Source of the DNA: Anaerolineae bacterium
GTDB taxonomy: Bacteria > Chloroflexota > Anaerolineae > 4572-78 > J111
Assembly (NCBI GenBank): GCA_020433805.1
Contig: JAGRBZ010000034.1
Coordinates: 1-35,525, forward strand
Length of the DNA: 35,525 bases
Direction: 5' to 3'
The notes beneath the pieces are model-generated. The model saw only the letters and a list, made by a program, of their open reading frames with translations, ran no database searches and was not told the origin of the DNA. Within the stretch, counting starts at the first letter, position 1; every line of letters begins with the position of its first letter. Both the position numbers and the translations under genes were made by a program. Positions 8,254-15,603 of this stretch are shown here, one piece after another.

Positions 8254-10275
8254 TTATTGTGAAGCTAAGGCCGCCTTTGCTAACCGACTTCGAGATGTAG
8301 TAGTTACCTCTCGATTGAGTGAAGGAGGCCAAGCCGCTACTAATGTGCCACAAATTAACACAAACCCTCCAATCCAAATCCAATTAATGAGCGGGTTAAT
8401 ATATGCTTTAAAGGTGGCTGTTTCTCCTTGATTGTCCCACCCGGCTAGAATAACGTATAGGTCTGCGGCTAGTGTACTGCGCTTATCGGGAATAGTCATT
8501 GGTTGTTGTTGCAGAACAAACAATTCTCGCAGCGGCATCAACTCACCTACCTGTTCTCCATTATACTGCACCGAAAGTAGCGCCTCTGTATTAATCCGAT
8601 CATCCATACTGGGAACAGACCGTAGCCCATGGTAGGTTATTTCATAGACACCTAGTAGTTCGCTGCTGATTGAAAAACTCTCTCCAATGGCGACATTTCG
8701 TTGAGTTTGTACCTGATAAAACCGACTGCCAACGACCCCAATAGCAATAAGAATGACTCCGATATGTACCAGATAACCACCGTACCGTCGTCGGCTGCGG
8801 GCTATTAGTTGTAATAAAGCCATCGGGTAACTTTCGCCTTTGCGGTGACGGGCCTGTACACCTCGCCAATATTCAATTACGGTGACGGTTAAGGTAAAGG
8901 CGCATAGAGCAAAGCCCAATAATGCTCCCCAGAGCGTAATGCCAATTGCCAAATACAAAACAGCTACTGTGAAAATAGCAACTATAGCAGGCCATCTAAA
9001 CAAGGCTATTATCTGGGTTGGTGAAGCCCGTCGCCATGGGATGAGCGGGGCAACACCCATCAGCAACACAATAACGGCCCACAGCGGCGCCGTAGTTTTT
9101 TCATAAAATGGTGGGCCAACCACAATTTTCTCTCCTGTAAACACTTCGGAAAAGAGCGGAAAGTGTGTACCCCACCACACAACAACAGCCAACCCAATAA
9201 ATATTAGATTGTTAAACAAAAAGAACGACTCTCGTGAAAGAAGTAAGTCGAGTTCATTATCGGACCTTAATTCATCCCAATGATTTACAAATAAGTAGAG
9301 AGAAAAAAAGAACATAATAGAAATAAAGATTAGGAATAGTGGGCCAATAGCACTCTGAGCAAAGGTGTGTACGGAGGCTACTACCCCGGCTCTGGTAATA
9401 AAAGTACCATTTAGCATAAGGGAGTAAGCCAGAATAATAAGAGTCATATTCCAGCGTTTAAGCATCTTTCTGTTTTCTTGCATCATGACTGAATGAAGGA
9501 AAGGTGTCATGATTAACCAAGGAATGAGCGATGAATTCTCAACGGGATCCCAGCCCCAATAGCCACCCCAACCTAATACATCATAAGCCCACCATCCACC
9601 CAGAAGCAATCCCAGACTTAAAAACAGCCATGAAACTAGGGTCCAACGACGAGTCATGCGGATCCAGACATCGTCATGTTGACCAGTAATAAGGGCTGCC
9701 ATTGCAAACGAATAGGGAATTACCATAGACACAAATCCAATGTATAGCATGGGGGGATGGATAATCATACCAAAGTGACGCAGCAGCGGATTCATTCCTT
9801 GTCCATCAATGGGGGGCGGAAAAACATCTTGTAACTCAAAAGGGTTTGACACAAAAACGACCAGCCCTAGAAAAAACACCAAATTAACTTGAGTGATGCT
9901 GATAACATAGGGCATTAAAGTGCGCATAACTCGCCATTTGCGCACCATCACCATCGCCGCAAAAATTGACATTAGCCATGCCCAAAATAGCAATGACCCA
10001 GCCTGTGACCCCCATAAAGCTGTTATCTTAAAAAAAAGAGGCGCTACGTTGTTAGTGGTATTGTATACATATTTTACCTGATAATTTGTAGTAATAAGCA
10101 GATATTCGAGAATAATTACTGATAGAGTCGTAAATACTACTACCCCCAACGCAGCATTACGAGCACTGGTAACCAGTTCCGGTATCTTATGTCGTGCTCC
10201 AATAATAGAAACAATTGCACTGTAACTAGCCAATACCAGACTAAGCAATAGTGTCACATAACCGACATTTGCCAT
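8254..10275 (-). CDS. ccmF: Cytochrome c-type biogenesis heme lyase CcmF
   Basis: This is a 673-aa polytopic membrane protein. It shows the CcmF/CcmC tryptophan-rich WWD signature, GGWWAYDVLGWGGYWGWDP followed by VENSSLIPWL, and conserved His-bearing loops (LLRHFGMIIHPPMLYIGFV and WWGTHFPLFSEV) that coordinate heme. The length fits the family. CcmF attaches heme to apocytochrome c from holo-CcmE outside the membrane. No CcmA, B, C or E gene is in the window, although the two downstream TlpA-type proteins could supply the CcmG role. The ATG at 10275 begins MANVGYVTLLL. A TTGACA/TAAGAT promoter with a CTTAC-N5-GTAAG palindrome lies about 40 nt upstream. Confidence 0.95.
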   Translation of the reverse strand: MANVGYVTLLLSLVLASYSAIVSIIGARHKIPELVTSARNAALGVVVFTTLSVIILEYLLITTNYQVKYVYNTTNNVAPLFFKITALWGSQAGSLLFWAWLMSIFAAMVMVRKWRVMRTLMPYVISITQVNLVFFLGLVVFVSNPFELQDVFPPPIDGQGMNPLLRHFGMIIHPPMLYIGFVSMVIPYSFAMAALITGQHDDVWIRMTRRWTLVSWLFLSLGLLLGGWWAYDVLGWGGYWGWDPVENSSLIPWLIMTPFLHSVMMQENRKMLKRWNMTLIILAYSLMLNGTFITRAGVVASVHTFAQSAIGPLFLIFISIMFFFSLYLFVNHWDELRSDNELDLLLSRESFFLFNNLIFIGLAVVVWWGTHFPLFSEVFTGEKIVVGPPFYEKTTAPLWAVIVLLMGVAPLIPWRRASPTQIIALFRWPAIVAIFTVAVLYLAIGITLWGALLGFALCAFTLTVTVIEYWRGVQARHRKGESYPMALLQLIARSRRRYGGYLVHIGVILIAIGVVGSRFYQVQTQRNVAIGESFSISSELLGVYEITYHGLRSVPSMDDRINTEALLSVQYNGEQVGELMPLRELFVLQQQPMTIPDKRSTLAADLYVILAGWDNQGETATFKAYINPLINWIWIGGFVLICGTLVAAWPPSLNREVTTTSRSRLAKAALASQ

Positions 10276-10310
10276 AAATAGTACCCCTTTTAATTCAATC
10301 TAACGCTTGT

Positions 10311-10338
10311 ATCTTACGGTGCGTAAGATAATTGTCAA
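10311..10338 (-). promoter_or_regulatory. ccmF promoter with CTTAC-N5-GTAAG operator
   Basis: On the minus strand TTGACA (10338-10333) is followed after 16 nt by TAAGAT (10316-10311). The palindrome TATCTTAC-ggtgc-GTAAGATA (10310-10330, 8 bp arms) fills the spacer and overlaps the -10. A protein bound there would block polymerase, or act as an activator from the spacer. The same core palindrome recurs at 13237, 24319 and 32060. Confidence 0.7.
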
Positions 10339-10394
10339 ATTTTGATAATCTGTTTGGTTGAGTATGACAACTTGGCTAAAAGTGGCGTTCAGTT

Positions 10395-11243
10395 CTACAG
10401 GTGAGTATGCACTATTCGCTGGGAGGCACGTTTGCGAAGTGAGGAAAAAATAAGAGCCAGCCCAAATCCACTGGCTTGCAACAATACAATACTGGCTCCT
10501 GAGGCGATATCAATATAGAAGCTAAGATACATTCCTACAAAGCCGGTTGAAGCACCGCAGAGGGTAGAGAGGATAACCATACGGTTAAAACTATCAGTTA
10601 ACAAGCGAGCACTGATGGCCGGAATAACCAGCGCTGCGGCAATTAGGGTAACCCCTAATATTTGCATGGAGGCAATAAGCGCAGATGCCAAGATGAGCGC
10701 GAAAAAGGTGTCAACCCATTCGGTCTTTACGCCATAGACCCGGGCCACTTCACTATCAAAAGTGACGAAGAGCAGTTGTTTATAAATTAAGAAAATTGCA
10801 ACCGCAATCAGCGCGGCGACGGCCGAAACCACCCACAAATCCTGAGTCGTGACGCCTAAAATATTGCCAAAAAGGGCTGCATCAAAGGATTGGGTAAAGC
10901 GGCGGTAGCGGCTAATGAGGGCCACCCCGACGGCAAAACTGGCCGTGGTAATTACACCGATCGCTGCATCGGCATTAATTTTGGTGCGCCGCACCGTCTG
11001 GTTAATCAACACCGCGGCTACAAACCCCCAGAGGCCGGCTCCTAGATAAAAATTCCAGCTCATTATGAATGAAACAACTGCGCCGCCGAAGATGGCGTGG
11101 GATAATCCGTGACCAATATAGCTCATCCCTCGTAGCACAATGTAGACACCAATCAGGCCGCATAATCCACCCACAATCACCGCCACAAGTATCCCATTGC
11201 GAAAAAATTCAAATTGAAAGGGTTGGAGAAATATATTCGCCAC
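10395..11243 (-). CDS. Zn/Mn ABC transporter permease (ZnuB/MntB type)
   Basis: This ABC-3-family permease has about eight hydrophobic segments and the family pattern FFRNGILVAVIVGGLCGLIG, YIGHGLSHAIFGG, a DAAIGVI loop and LLQASGFGLALIFS near the end. The GTG at 11243 is chosen as start because GAGGAG lies 8-9 nt upstream and the protein then begins at the family's usual position; the open frame extends to 11417 only as an overlap with the ATPase gene. It follows the ATPase gene by 4 nt. With the ATPase and the binding lipoprotein it forms a divalent metal importer. Confidence 0.9.
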   Translation of the reverse strand: MANIFLQPFQFEFFRNGILVAVIVGGLCGLIGVYIVLRGMSYIGHGLSHAIFGGAVVSFIMSWNFYLGAGLWGFVAAVLINQTVRRTKINADAAIGVITTASFAVGVALISRYRRFTQSFDAALFGNILGVTTQDLWVVSAVAALIAVAIFLIYKQLLFVTFDSEVARVYGVKTEWVDTFFALILASALIASMQILGVTLIAAALVIPAISARLLTDSFNRMVILSTLCGASTGFVGMYLSFYIDIASGASIVLLQASGFGLALIFSSLRKRASQRIVHTHL

Positions 11244-11247
11244 TGGC

Positions 11248-12063
11248 TTACTCCTCGTGACCGGGTACGGGGTCCGGAACGACTGCGTGGTAGGTATGGC
11301 TGTGAGGGCGCTGCTGAACAAATAGCATTCCGTCTTGACGAATGACCAGCATGTCGCCCCGATAGGTTTCGTTAAGAATCTCTTCCACAAATATTTGTTC
11401 CGGGCGACCTTGGGCAATTATCCGTCGGTTGAGACAAATGATCCAGGGCGCATGGGCGGCAGCGGCATTGAGGTCGTGGATGGTCATTAGCACAGTCATA
11501 CCTTGCCGGTTCAAATCCGCCAGGAGATGCAGCACGTTCTCGGCTGTGCGCATATCAACCCCCGTCGTCGGTTCGTCTAACACCAGTAAATCTGGTTCTG
11601 CAGTCAGTGCTCGGGCCAAAAAAACTCGCTGCCGCTGGCCGCCGGATAGATCGCGGATGTGACGTTGGGCCAGGTGATTAATTTCGAGCTTCTCCAAAAT
11701 GGCTCGCACTTGACGTTTCTCAGTGGCACTGGGCCACGGCCAGATGGTAGAACGTCGAATACGTCCCATTAATACCACCTGTTCCACCGTAACCGGAAAA
11801 TTCCAATCGATGGTCTCCAATTGCGGTACATAACCAACGTGCGGGTTAGGCTGGCCATCGAGCAATTGGCCGTGAATGTAAACTTCACCTTGATTGGGTT
11901 GCAGCCCACCCAAGACCAGCTTGAGCAAACTGGTTTTACCCGCACCGCTAGGGCCAACCAAAGCCGCAAACTGGCCAGGATGAAGGTGTAAATTAATATT
12001 CTCTAGAGCCAGTTCAGCCCCATAACCAAAGCTAACCTGGCGAAGTTCAATCAGTGGGTGCAA
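11248..12063 (-). CDS. Zn/Mn ABC transporter ATPase (ZnuC/MntA type)
   Basis: This 271-aa ATPase has Walker A GPSGAGKTSL (about residue 37), a Q-loop (YVPQLETIDW), the ABC signature LSGGQRQRV, Walker B LLVLDEPTTGVD and the switch His in MTIHDLNAA. The YVPQ..IDW.FPV pattern is typical of metal-specific family members of the ZnuC/MntA/TroB group. It energises import by the neighbouring permease. It lies between the binding-protein and permease genes in a standard three-gene order. Confidence 0.93.
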   Translation of the reverse strand: MHPLIELRQVSFGYGAELALENINLHLHPGQFAALVGPSGAGKTSLLKLVLGGLQPNQGEVYIHGQLLDGQPNPHVGYVPQLETIDWNFPVTVEQVVLMGRIRRSTIWPWPSATEKRQVRAILEKLEINHLAQRHIRDLSGGQRQRVFLARALTAEPDLLVLDEPTTGVDMRTAENVLHLLADLNRQGMTVLMTIHDLNAAAAHAPWIICLNRRIIAQGRPEQIFVEEILNETYRGDMLVIRQDGMLFVQQRPHSHTYHAVVPDPVPGHEE

Positions 12064-12104
12064 ATTTTTCCCTATTATCTATGATAAACAAAGTTTGGTA
12101 ATGG

Positions 12105-13154
12105 CTATTGAGCTTGCTCAACTGCCTGGTCAATCCCGGTAACGTTGGAAGTGTCAAAATTGACAATCAAGTCAGGATTACCTCCCAAAGCTTTGGCCAT
12201 AATCCGGACATCTTCAACCATCAATCCCAAATAAGAGTGGTTCGGGTCGCCCGGTTGGTCGGGCAGATCGTCGTCGCGTAACGTGTCAATATACTCGACA
12301 CCGGCTTCTTTGGCAATCTGATCCAGCACCGGCGAAGGAAATACTTCTGAGCCGAAGATAGCCGGTACATTTTCCTGCCGCAATTGGGTAATCAGGTCTG
12401 CCATCTCTCGAGCCGAAGGTTCGGAAAAATCTGCCGGTTGGATTGCGCCGATAACGGTCACCCCGTAGCGCGGCGCAAAGTAGGCCCAGGAGTCGTGATA
12501 CGTCAATAATTTGCGATTGTTTGGGGGGATACTATTGATGGCATCCTTGATCGTCTGATCCAGAGCCTCGATGCGGGTTTTGAAAGTCTCATAATTCTGG
12601 TTGTAGTAATCCGCGTTGGTTGGGTCACGCTCCACCAGAGCATCACGGGCAATTTCAGCATAGCGCAGGGCATACAAAGGATTGGTCCATAGATGAGGGT
12701 TGGGACTGCCGGCCTCTTTGGGAAAGGAAAAATCATACACATATTCGTCCGGAGTGATCGTCTGCTCGCCCAGTAGGATGATTTCGGCTTCATCTTTTTT
12801 ATTGGCTTCGGCCAGTTTTAGAGTGGGTAGCTCCAGGTTTAGGCCATTAACAAATATTAAGTCCGCTTGAGCCAGTTTTGAGGCGTCAGACGGGGCTGGT
12901 TCAAAGGTATGCGAGTTGGTTCCTTCCGGGACAATGCCTGAGAGGTTAATCCTGTCGCCGCCAATGCTGTAGATAATATTGGTGATGGGCGATACTGTGG
13001 TCACGACGTTCAGGTTACCGTTACCAGCCCTGGCTGGGGCATTTGCGGCAGGCGTACCGGCGCTGCCATCGGACTGAATTTGTGGTGTATTGCCGCAAGC
13101 AGCCAAAAAAACAAGGATCAATATCGACAGAAAAAACTTGTGAAAAATTGTCAT
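12105..13154 (-). CDS. Zn/Mn-binding lipoprotein of ABC importer
   Basis: This is a 349-aa cluster A-I (ZnuA/PsaA) substrate-binding protein. The lipobox is LAAC (C20). Likely metal ligands are His in GTNSHTFEP, His in NPHLWTNP, His in LLTYHDSWAYF and an acidic residue near the C-terminus (DTLRDDDLP). The third ligand being His rather than Glu favours zinc over manganese, but this cannot be settled by eye. The His-rich loop of classic ZnuA is absent. Its start faces gene 13362 across an intergenic region holding a CTTAC-N5-GTAAG palindrome. Confidence 0.9.
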   Translation of the reverse strand: MTIFHKFFLSILILVFLAACGNTPQIQSDGSAGTPAANAPARAGNGNLNVVTTVSPITNIIYSIGGDRINLSGIVPEGTNSHTFEPAPSDASKLAQADLIFVNGLNLELPTLKLAEANKKDEAEIILLGEQTITPDEYVYDFSFPKEAGSPNPHLWTNPLYALRYAEIARDALVERDPTNADYYNQNYETFKTRIEALDQTIKDAINSIPPNNRKLLTYHDSWAYFAPRYGVTVIGAIQPADFSEPSAREMADLITQLRQENVPAIFGSEVFPSPVLDQIAKEAGVEYIDTLRDDDLPDQPGDPNHSYLGLMVEDVRIMAKALGGNPDLIVNFDTSNVTGIDQAVEQAQ

Positions 13155-13236
13155 AAGTACTATTTTTCCTTATTGCATCTATTTTTAGAGAATATTACAC
13201 TCAAAGTAATAATATTAGCAAATACCTGCACTTTGT

Positions 13237-13251
13237 CTTACACTTTGTAAG
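13237..13251. promoter_or_regulatory. CTTAC-N5-GTAAG palindrome, divergent intergenic
   Basis: CTTAC-acttt-GTAAG lies 83 nt upstream of the metal-binding lipoprotein (minus) and 110 nt upstream of gene 13362 (plus). It matches the sites at 10313, 24319 and 32060 in both arms and spacer length, so it may control either or both genes. Confidence 0.6.
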
Positions 13252-13286
13252 TGTGGCTTGTATGGGCCATGTTGCCTATACTAGAA

Positions 13287-13312
13287 CAGGCAAATCAACG
13301 CTGTTGGCCGAA
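13287..13312 (+). repeat. GCTGTTG intergenic motif, copy 1 of 3
   Basis: The stretch containing CAAATCAACGCTGTTGGCC upstream of gene 13362 resembles 15399-15424 and 19106-19131. All three copies share a CAAAT-like start, CGCTGTTG and CC, and all are 49-95 nt before a plus-strand gene. It could be a regulator or promoter element. Confidence 0.45.
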
Positions 13313-13361
13313 CCTCAAGTTGGAGTATTCTTTATGAAAAATCGTTAAGGCAGGTACGTTT

Positions 13362-14417
13362 ATGGATTCATCATTTGGTAACAATCAACCCGTTGATATA
13401 GACAACCCGTCTGTTATTTTAAATTCGAAACAGGATGACGATACCTCTATGTCCCAGGAGGCATCGTCCCAACCGACTATCTTCTACACCAATCGACGCC
13501 TGGCGCTGGAGTTGGTCATCATTGCCTTTGCGCTAGGGCTGGGCAGTGGCTTACTGCTGAGTAAATTGTATATCGGCAGTGTTGACCAGAGTCAGGCCTC
13601 CGCCGTTTCAGTGACCCCATCCGCTGAAGCTGAAGATGCAGCCTCGCCCATGGTGGAAATAACCATGCCTAACCAGTACGAACTGCCGGTGTCTTACGGC
13701 GACCTGGGACCGCAGTTGCTGGCCGCCGGAGCCGTTGACTTCGACCGTTTTGTGCAGGTTTATGAGAAGGCCGGGCAGCCACTAACTGAAGAGCAGTTGA
13801 ATATTTTAAAGGATGGTAGCGATACACCGATTGTCATTAATCAAGAGAACGCCTATTTCTTGCTTAACTTTTTTTGGGCAGTGGGGCTAACCAATGATAA
13901 CCCCTTACTAAAAGAGGGGCCAATGGTTGAGCGCAGTGAAGGCAACATTGAAAGGTATGCCTCAACCGGCGGCTGGACGCTGGCCACCAAACCCATTGAT
14001 GAACTGTACGCTAGCACACCAATCATTCCCCTGACGGTAGAACAGCAAGATCGCTTAGAAGGCGTGGCCAACACCGTGTACCGGCCCTGCTGCAACAATC
14101 CGACCTCATTTCCAGACTGCAATCACGGTATGGCGATGCTGGGCGTGCTGCAACTGATGGCCGCGCAAAACGTCACCTTAGATGAGATGTTCACGACGGC
14201 CAAGTATTTGAATGCGTTTTGGTTTCCCAAACAAACCACGGAACTGGCCCTGGCCTTTAAAGTAAGTAAGGAGCAGGATTTTGCCGAAATCGATGCCCGC
14301 GAACTGGTAAGCGCCGGTGTTTCTTCCAGCGCCGGTTACCGTAGCGTGCATCAATGGATGGCGGACAACAAGTTGCTGCCTCAAACCAGCAGCGGCGGAA
14401 ATAGCTGCGGGGTTTAA
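13362..14417 (+). CDS. Unknown membrane-anchored Cys/His protein
   Basis: I do not recognise this 351-aa protein. It has a polar cytoplasmic tail, one membrane segment (about residues 50-68, LELVIIAFALGLGSGLLLSK), an acidic Ser/Ala-rich linker and an outside domain of about 240 residues. The domain holds a notable cluster, C243-C244, ten lines of polar residues later C253, N254, H255, G256, M257 and M259 (around PCCNNP and PDCNHGMAML), and a C-terminal GGNSCGV. The Cys/His/Met cluster would suit thiol-based copper or mercury binding, or a heme-free redox site, but this is inference. It is 23 nt before lgt and downstream of the shared regulatory palindrome. Its start has AAGGCAGG upstream. Confidence 0.8.
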   Translation: MDSSFGNNQPVDIDNPSVILNSKQDDDTSMSQEASSQPTIFYTNRRLALELVIIAFALGLGSGLLLSKLYIGSVDQSQASAVSVTPSAEAEDAASPMVEITMPNQYELPVSYGDLGPQLLAAGAVDFDRFVQVYEKAGQPLTEEQLNILKDGSDTPIVINQENAYFLLNFFWAVGLTNDNPLLKEGPMVERSEGNIERYASTGGWTLATKPIDELYASTPIIPLTVEQQDRLEGVANTVYRPCCNNPTSFPDCNHGMAMLGVLQLMAAQNVTLDEMFTTAKYLNAFWFPKQTTELALAFKVSKEQDFAEIDARELVSAGVSSSAGYRSVHQWMADNKLLPQTSSGGNSCGV

Positions 14418-14440
14418 TTATAAATTCGGGATAGTGAAAA

Positions 14441-15238
14441 ATGATTACAGTTATGCTTGATCCTATTATTTTCAATATTGGACACTTTGCCCTGCGCTGG
14501 TACGGCCTGATTATAGTCACAGCCATTAGTGTTGGCGTGTGGCTGGCCGCACGAGAAGCCGAACGTAAATGTATTGGGAAAGAAGGAATCTATGACCTGG
14601 TAATTTGGGTTGTGCCTGCCGGACTGGTGGGCGCACGCCTTTTTCATGTGCTTGATCACTGGTCAGACAGATTTGCCGCCGACCCCATTCAGGCGTTCTA
14701 CATTTGGGAAGGAGGGCTGGCTATTTGGGGGGGCGTTGTGGGCGGCGTGCTGGCCGGCATTTTGTACGCTCGATATCGGGGCTGGCCGGTAGCGCGGTTG
14801 CTGGATACCGTGGCTCCGGGGCTGGTGCTGGCCCAAGCTATTGGCCGCCTTGCTTGCATCATCACTGGCGATTCGGTGGGCAAGCCGACGAATGGCCCTT
14901 TTGGATTAGCCTATACCAGCCCCAATGCGGTTGTGCCGGAATTAGGCGTCTTTTACGCCCCTACCCCGATCTATGAAATCATTATGAATCTGAGCATATT
15001 TGCCGTTATCTGGCAACTGCGGCATAAAAATCTACCGGATGGCGCCCTATTTCTCATTTACATCTTACTCTATTCGGGACTGCGTTTTATCATTACTTTC
15101 TGGAGCGCCTACAAGACGATTGCTTTCAACCTTAACCAGTCGCAACTGATTAGCTTAGTGGTGTTGGTGGTTGGCTTACCCTGGTTGGTTTATTTATTGA
15201 GGCGACATAAGAACCACTGGCGCTCACAAACAATCTAA
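14441..15238 (+). CDS. lgt: Prolipoprotein diacylglyceryl transferase
   Basis: This 265-aa polytopic enzyme transfers diacylglycerol to the lipobox Cys of prolipoproteins. It has the LRWYGL motif near the N-terminus, the GARLFHVL and WEGGLAIWGGVVGG blocks, the catalytic-region R and signature (IGRLACIITGDSVGKPT) and the late TPIYE block. This match is unambiguous. Clients in the window include the binding lipoprotein (12105-13154), the SurA-TlpA fusion and the multicopper oxidase. An alternative start is ATG 14456. A strong terminator follows at 15277. Confidence 0.96.
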   Translation: MITVMLDPIIFNIGHFALRWYGLIIVTAISVGVWLAAREAERKCIGKEGIYDLVIWVVPAGLVGARLFHVLDHWSDRFAADPIQAFYIWEGGLAIWGGVVGGVLAGILYARYRGWPVARLLDTVAPGLVLAQAIGRLACIITGDSVGKPTNGPFGLAYTSPNAVVPELGVFYAPTPIYEIIMNLSIFAVIWQLRHKNLPDGALFLIYILLYSGLRFIITFWSAYKTIAFNLNQSQLISLVVLVVGLPWLVYLLRRHKNHWRSQTI

Positions 15239-15276
15239 AGCCATCGGTTTGCTGTTTAGCCACATTTATTACTCTC

Positions 15277-15313
15277 TACCGCCGACTTTAACTCAAGTCG
15301 GCGGTACTTTTAT
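15277..15313 (+). terminator. Intrinsic terminator after lgt
   Basis: A perfect 12 bp stem, TACCGCCGACTT with AAGTCGGCGGTA around a 6 nt loop (TAACTC), is followed by CTTTTATT. It ends the 13362-lgt transcript. Confidence 0.9.
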
Positions 15314-15398
15314 TACTGTTACACACGGGCTTGGTTTTGTATGAATCTCTACGTAGTTTCACCTAAGAGCCGGTGCGCCAAACAGCGGGGATAATCTT

Positions 15399-15424
15399 GG
15401 TCTAAATGACGCTGTTGGCCGGTC
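15399..15424 (+). repeat. GCTGTTG intergenic motif, copy 2 of 3
   Basis: GTCTAAATGACGCTGTTGGCC lies about 60 nt before the small ORF that leads the copA operon. It shares CGCTGTTGGCC with copy 1 (13287) and the TCWAATG-RCGCTGTTG core with copy 3 (19106). TATAAC/TATACA -10-like hexamers follow at 15426-15439. Confidence 0.45.
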
Positions 15425-15474
15425 ATATAACATTATACAATGAAAGTGTACATTATTTGGAGGATAAACCAACT

Positions 15475-15603
15475 ATGACAACCTTATTGGCAATTCTGTT
15501 ATTGACCTGGGCAGCAGCACCCTTGATGGCTATTCGTCGTTCTTATCAGCCAATCCTGGTGCCGGTTGACCCGCCATGTATTAAAGGAGATTTATCATGG
15601 TAA
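15475..15603 (+). CDS. 42-aa membrane peptide overlapping copA start
   Basis: This is a short frame starting [19 protein letters not shown], with a strong GGAGG about 13 nt upstream and one predicted membrane segment in the first 20 residues. The tail contains [13 protein letters not shown]. Its stop overlaps the copA start (ATGGTAA at 15597-15603), so the two are likely translationally coupled. It could be a small partner protein of the P-type ATPase or a leader peptide whose translation opens the copA ribosome site. The Cys near the C-terminus is the only candidate metal ligand. Confidence 0.6.
   Translation: MTTLLAILLLTWAAAPLMAIRRSYQPILVPVDPPCIKGDLSW

Noticed and set aside
15399..15440. 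Definite -35/-10 promoter for copA
   Set aside because: TATAAC and TATACA are present, but no -35 lies at 16-18 nt; only a tentative mention is justified.
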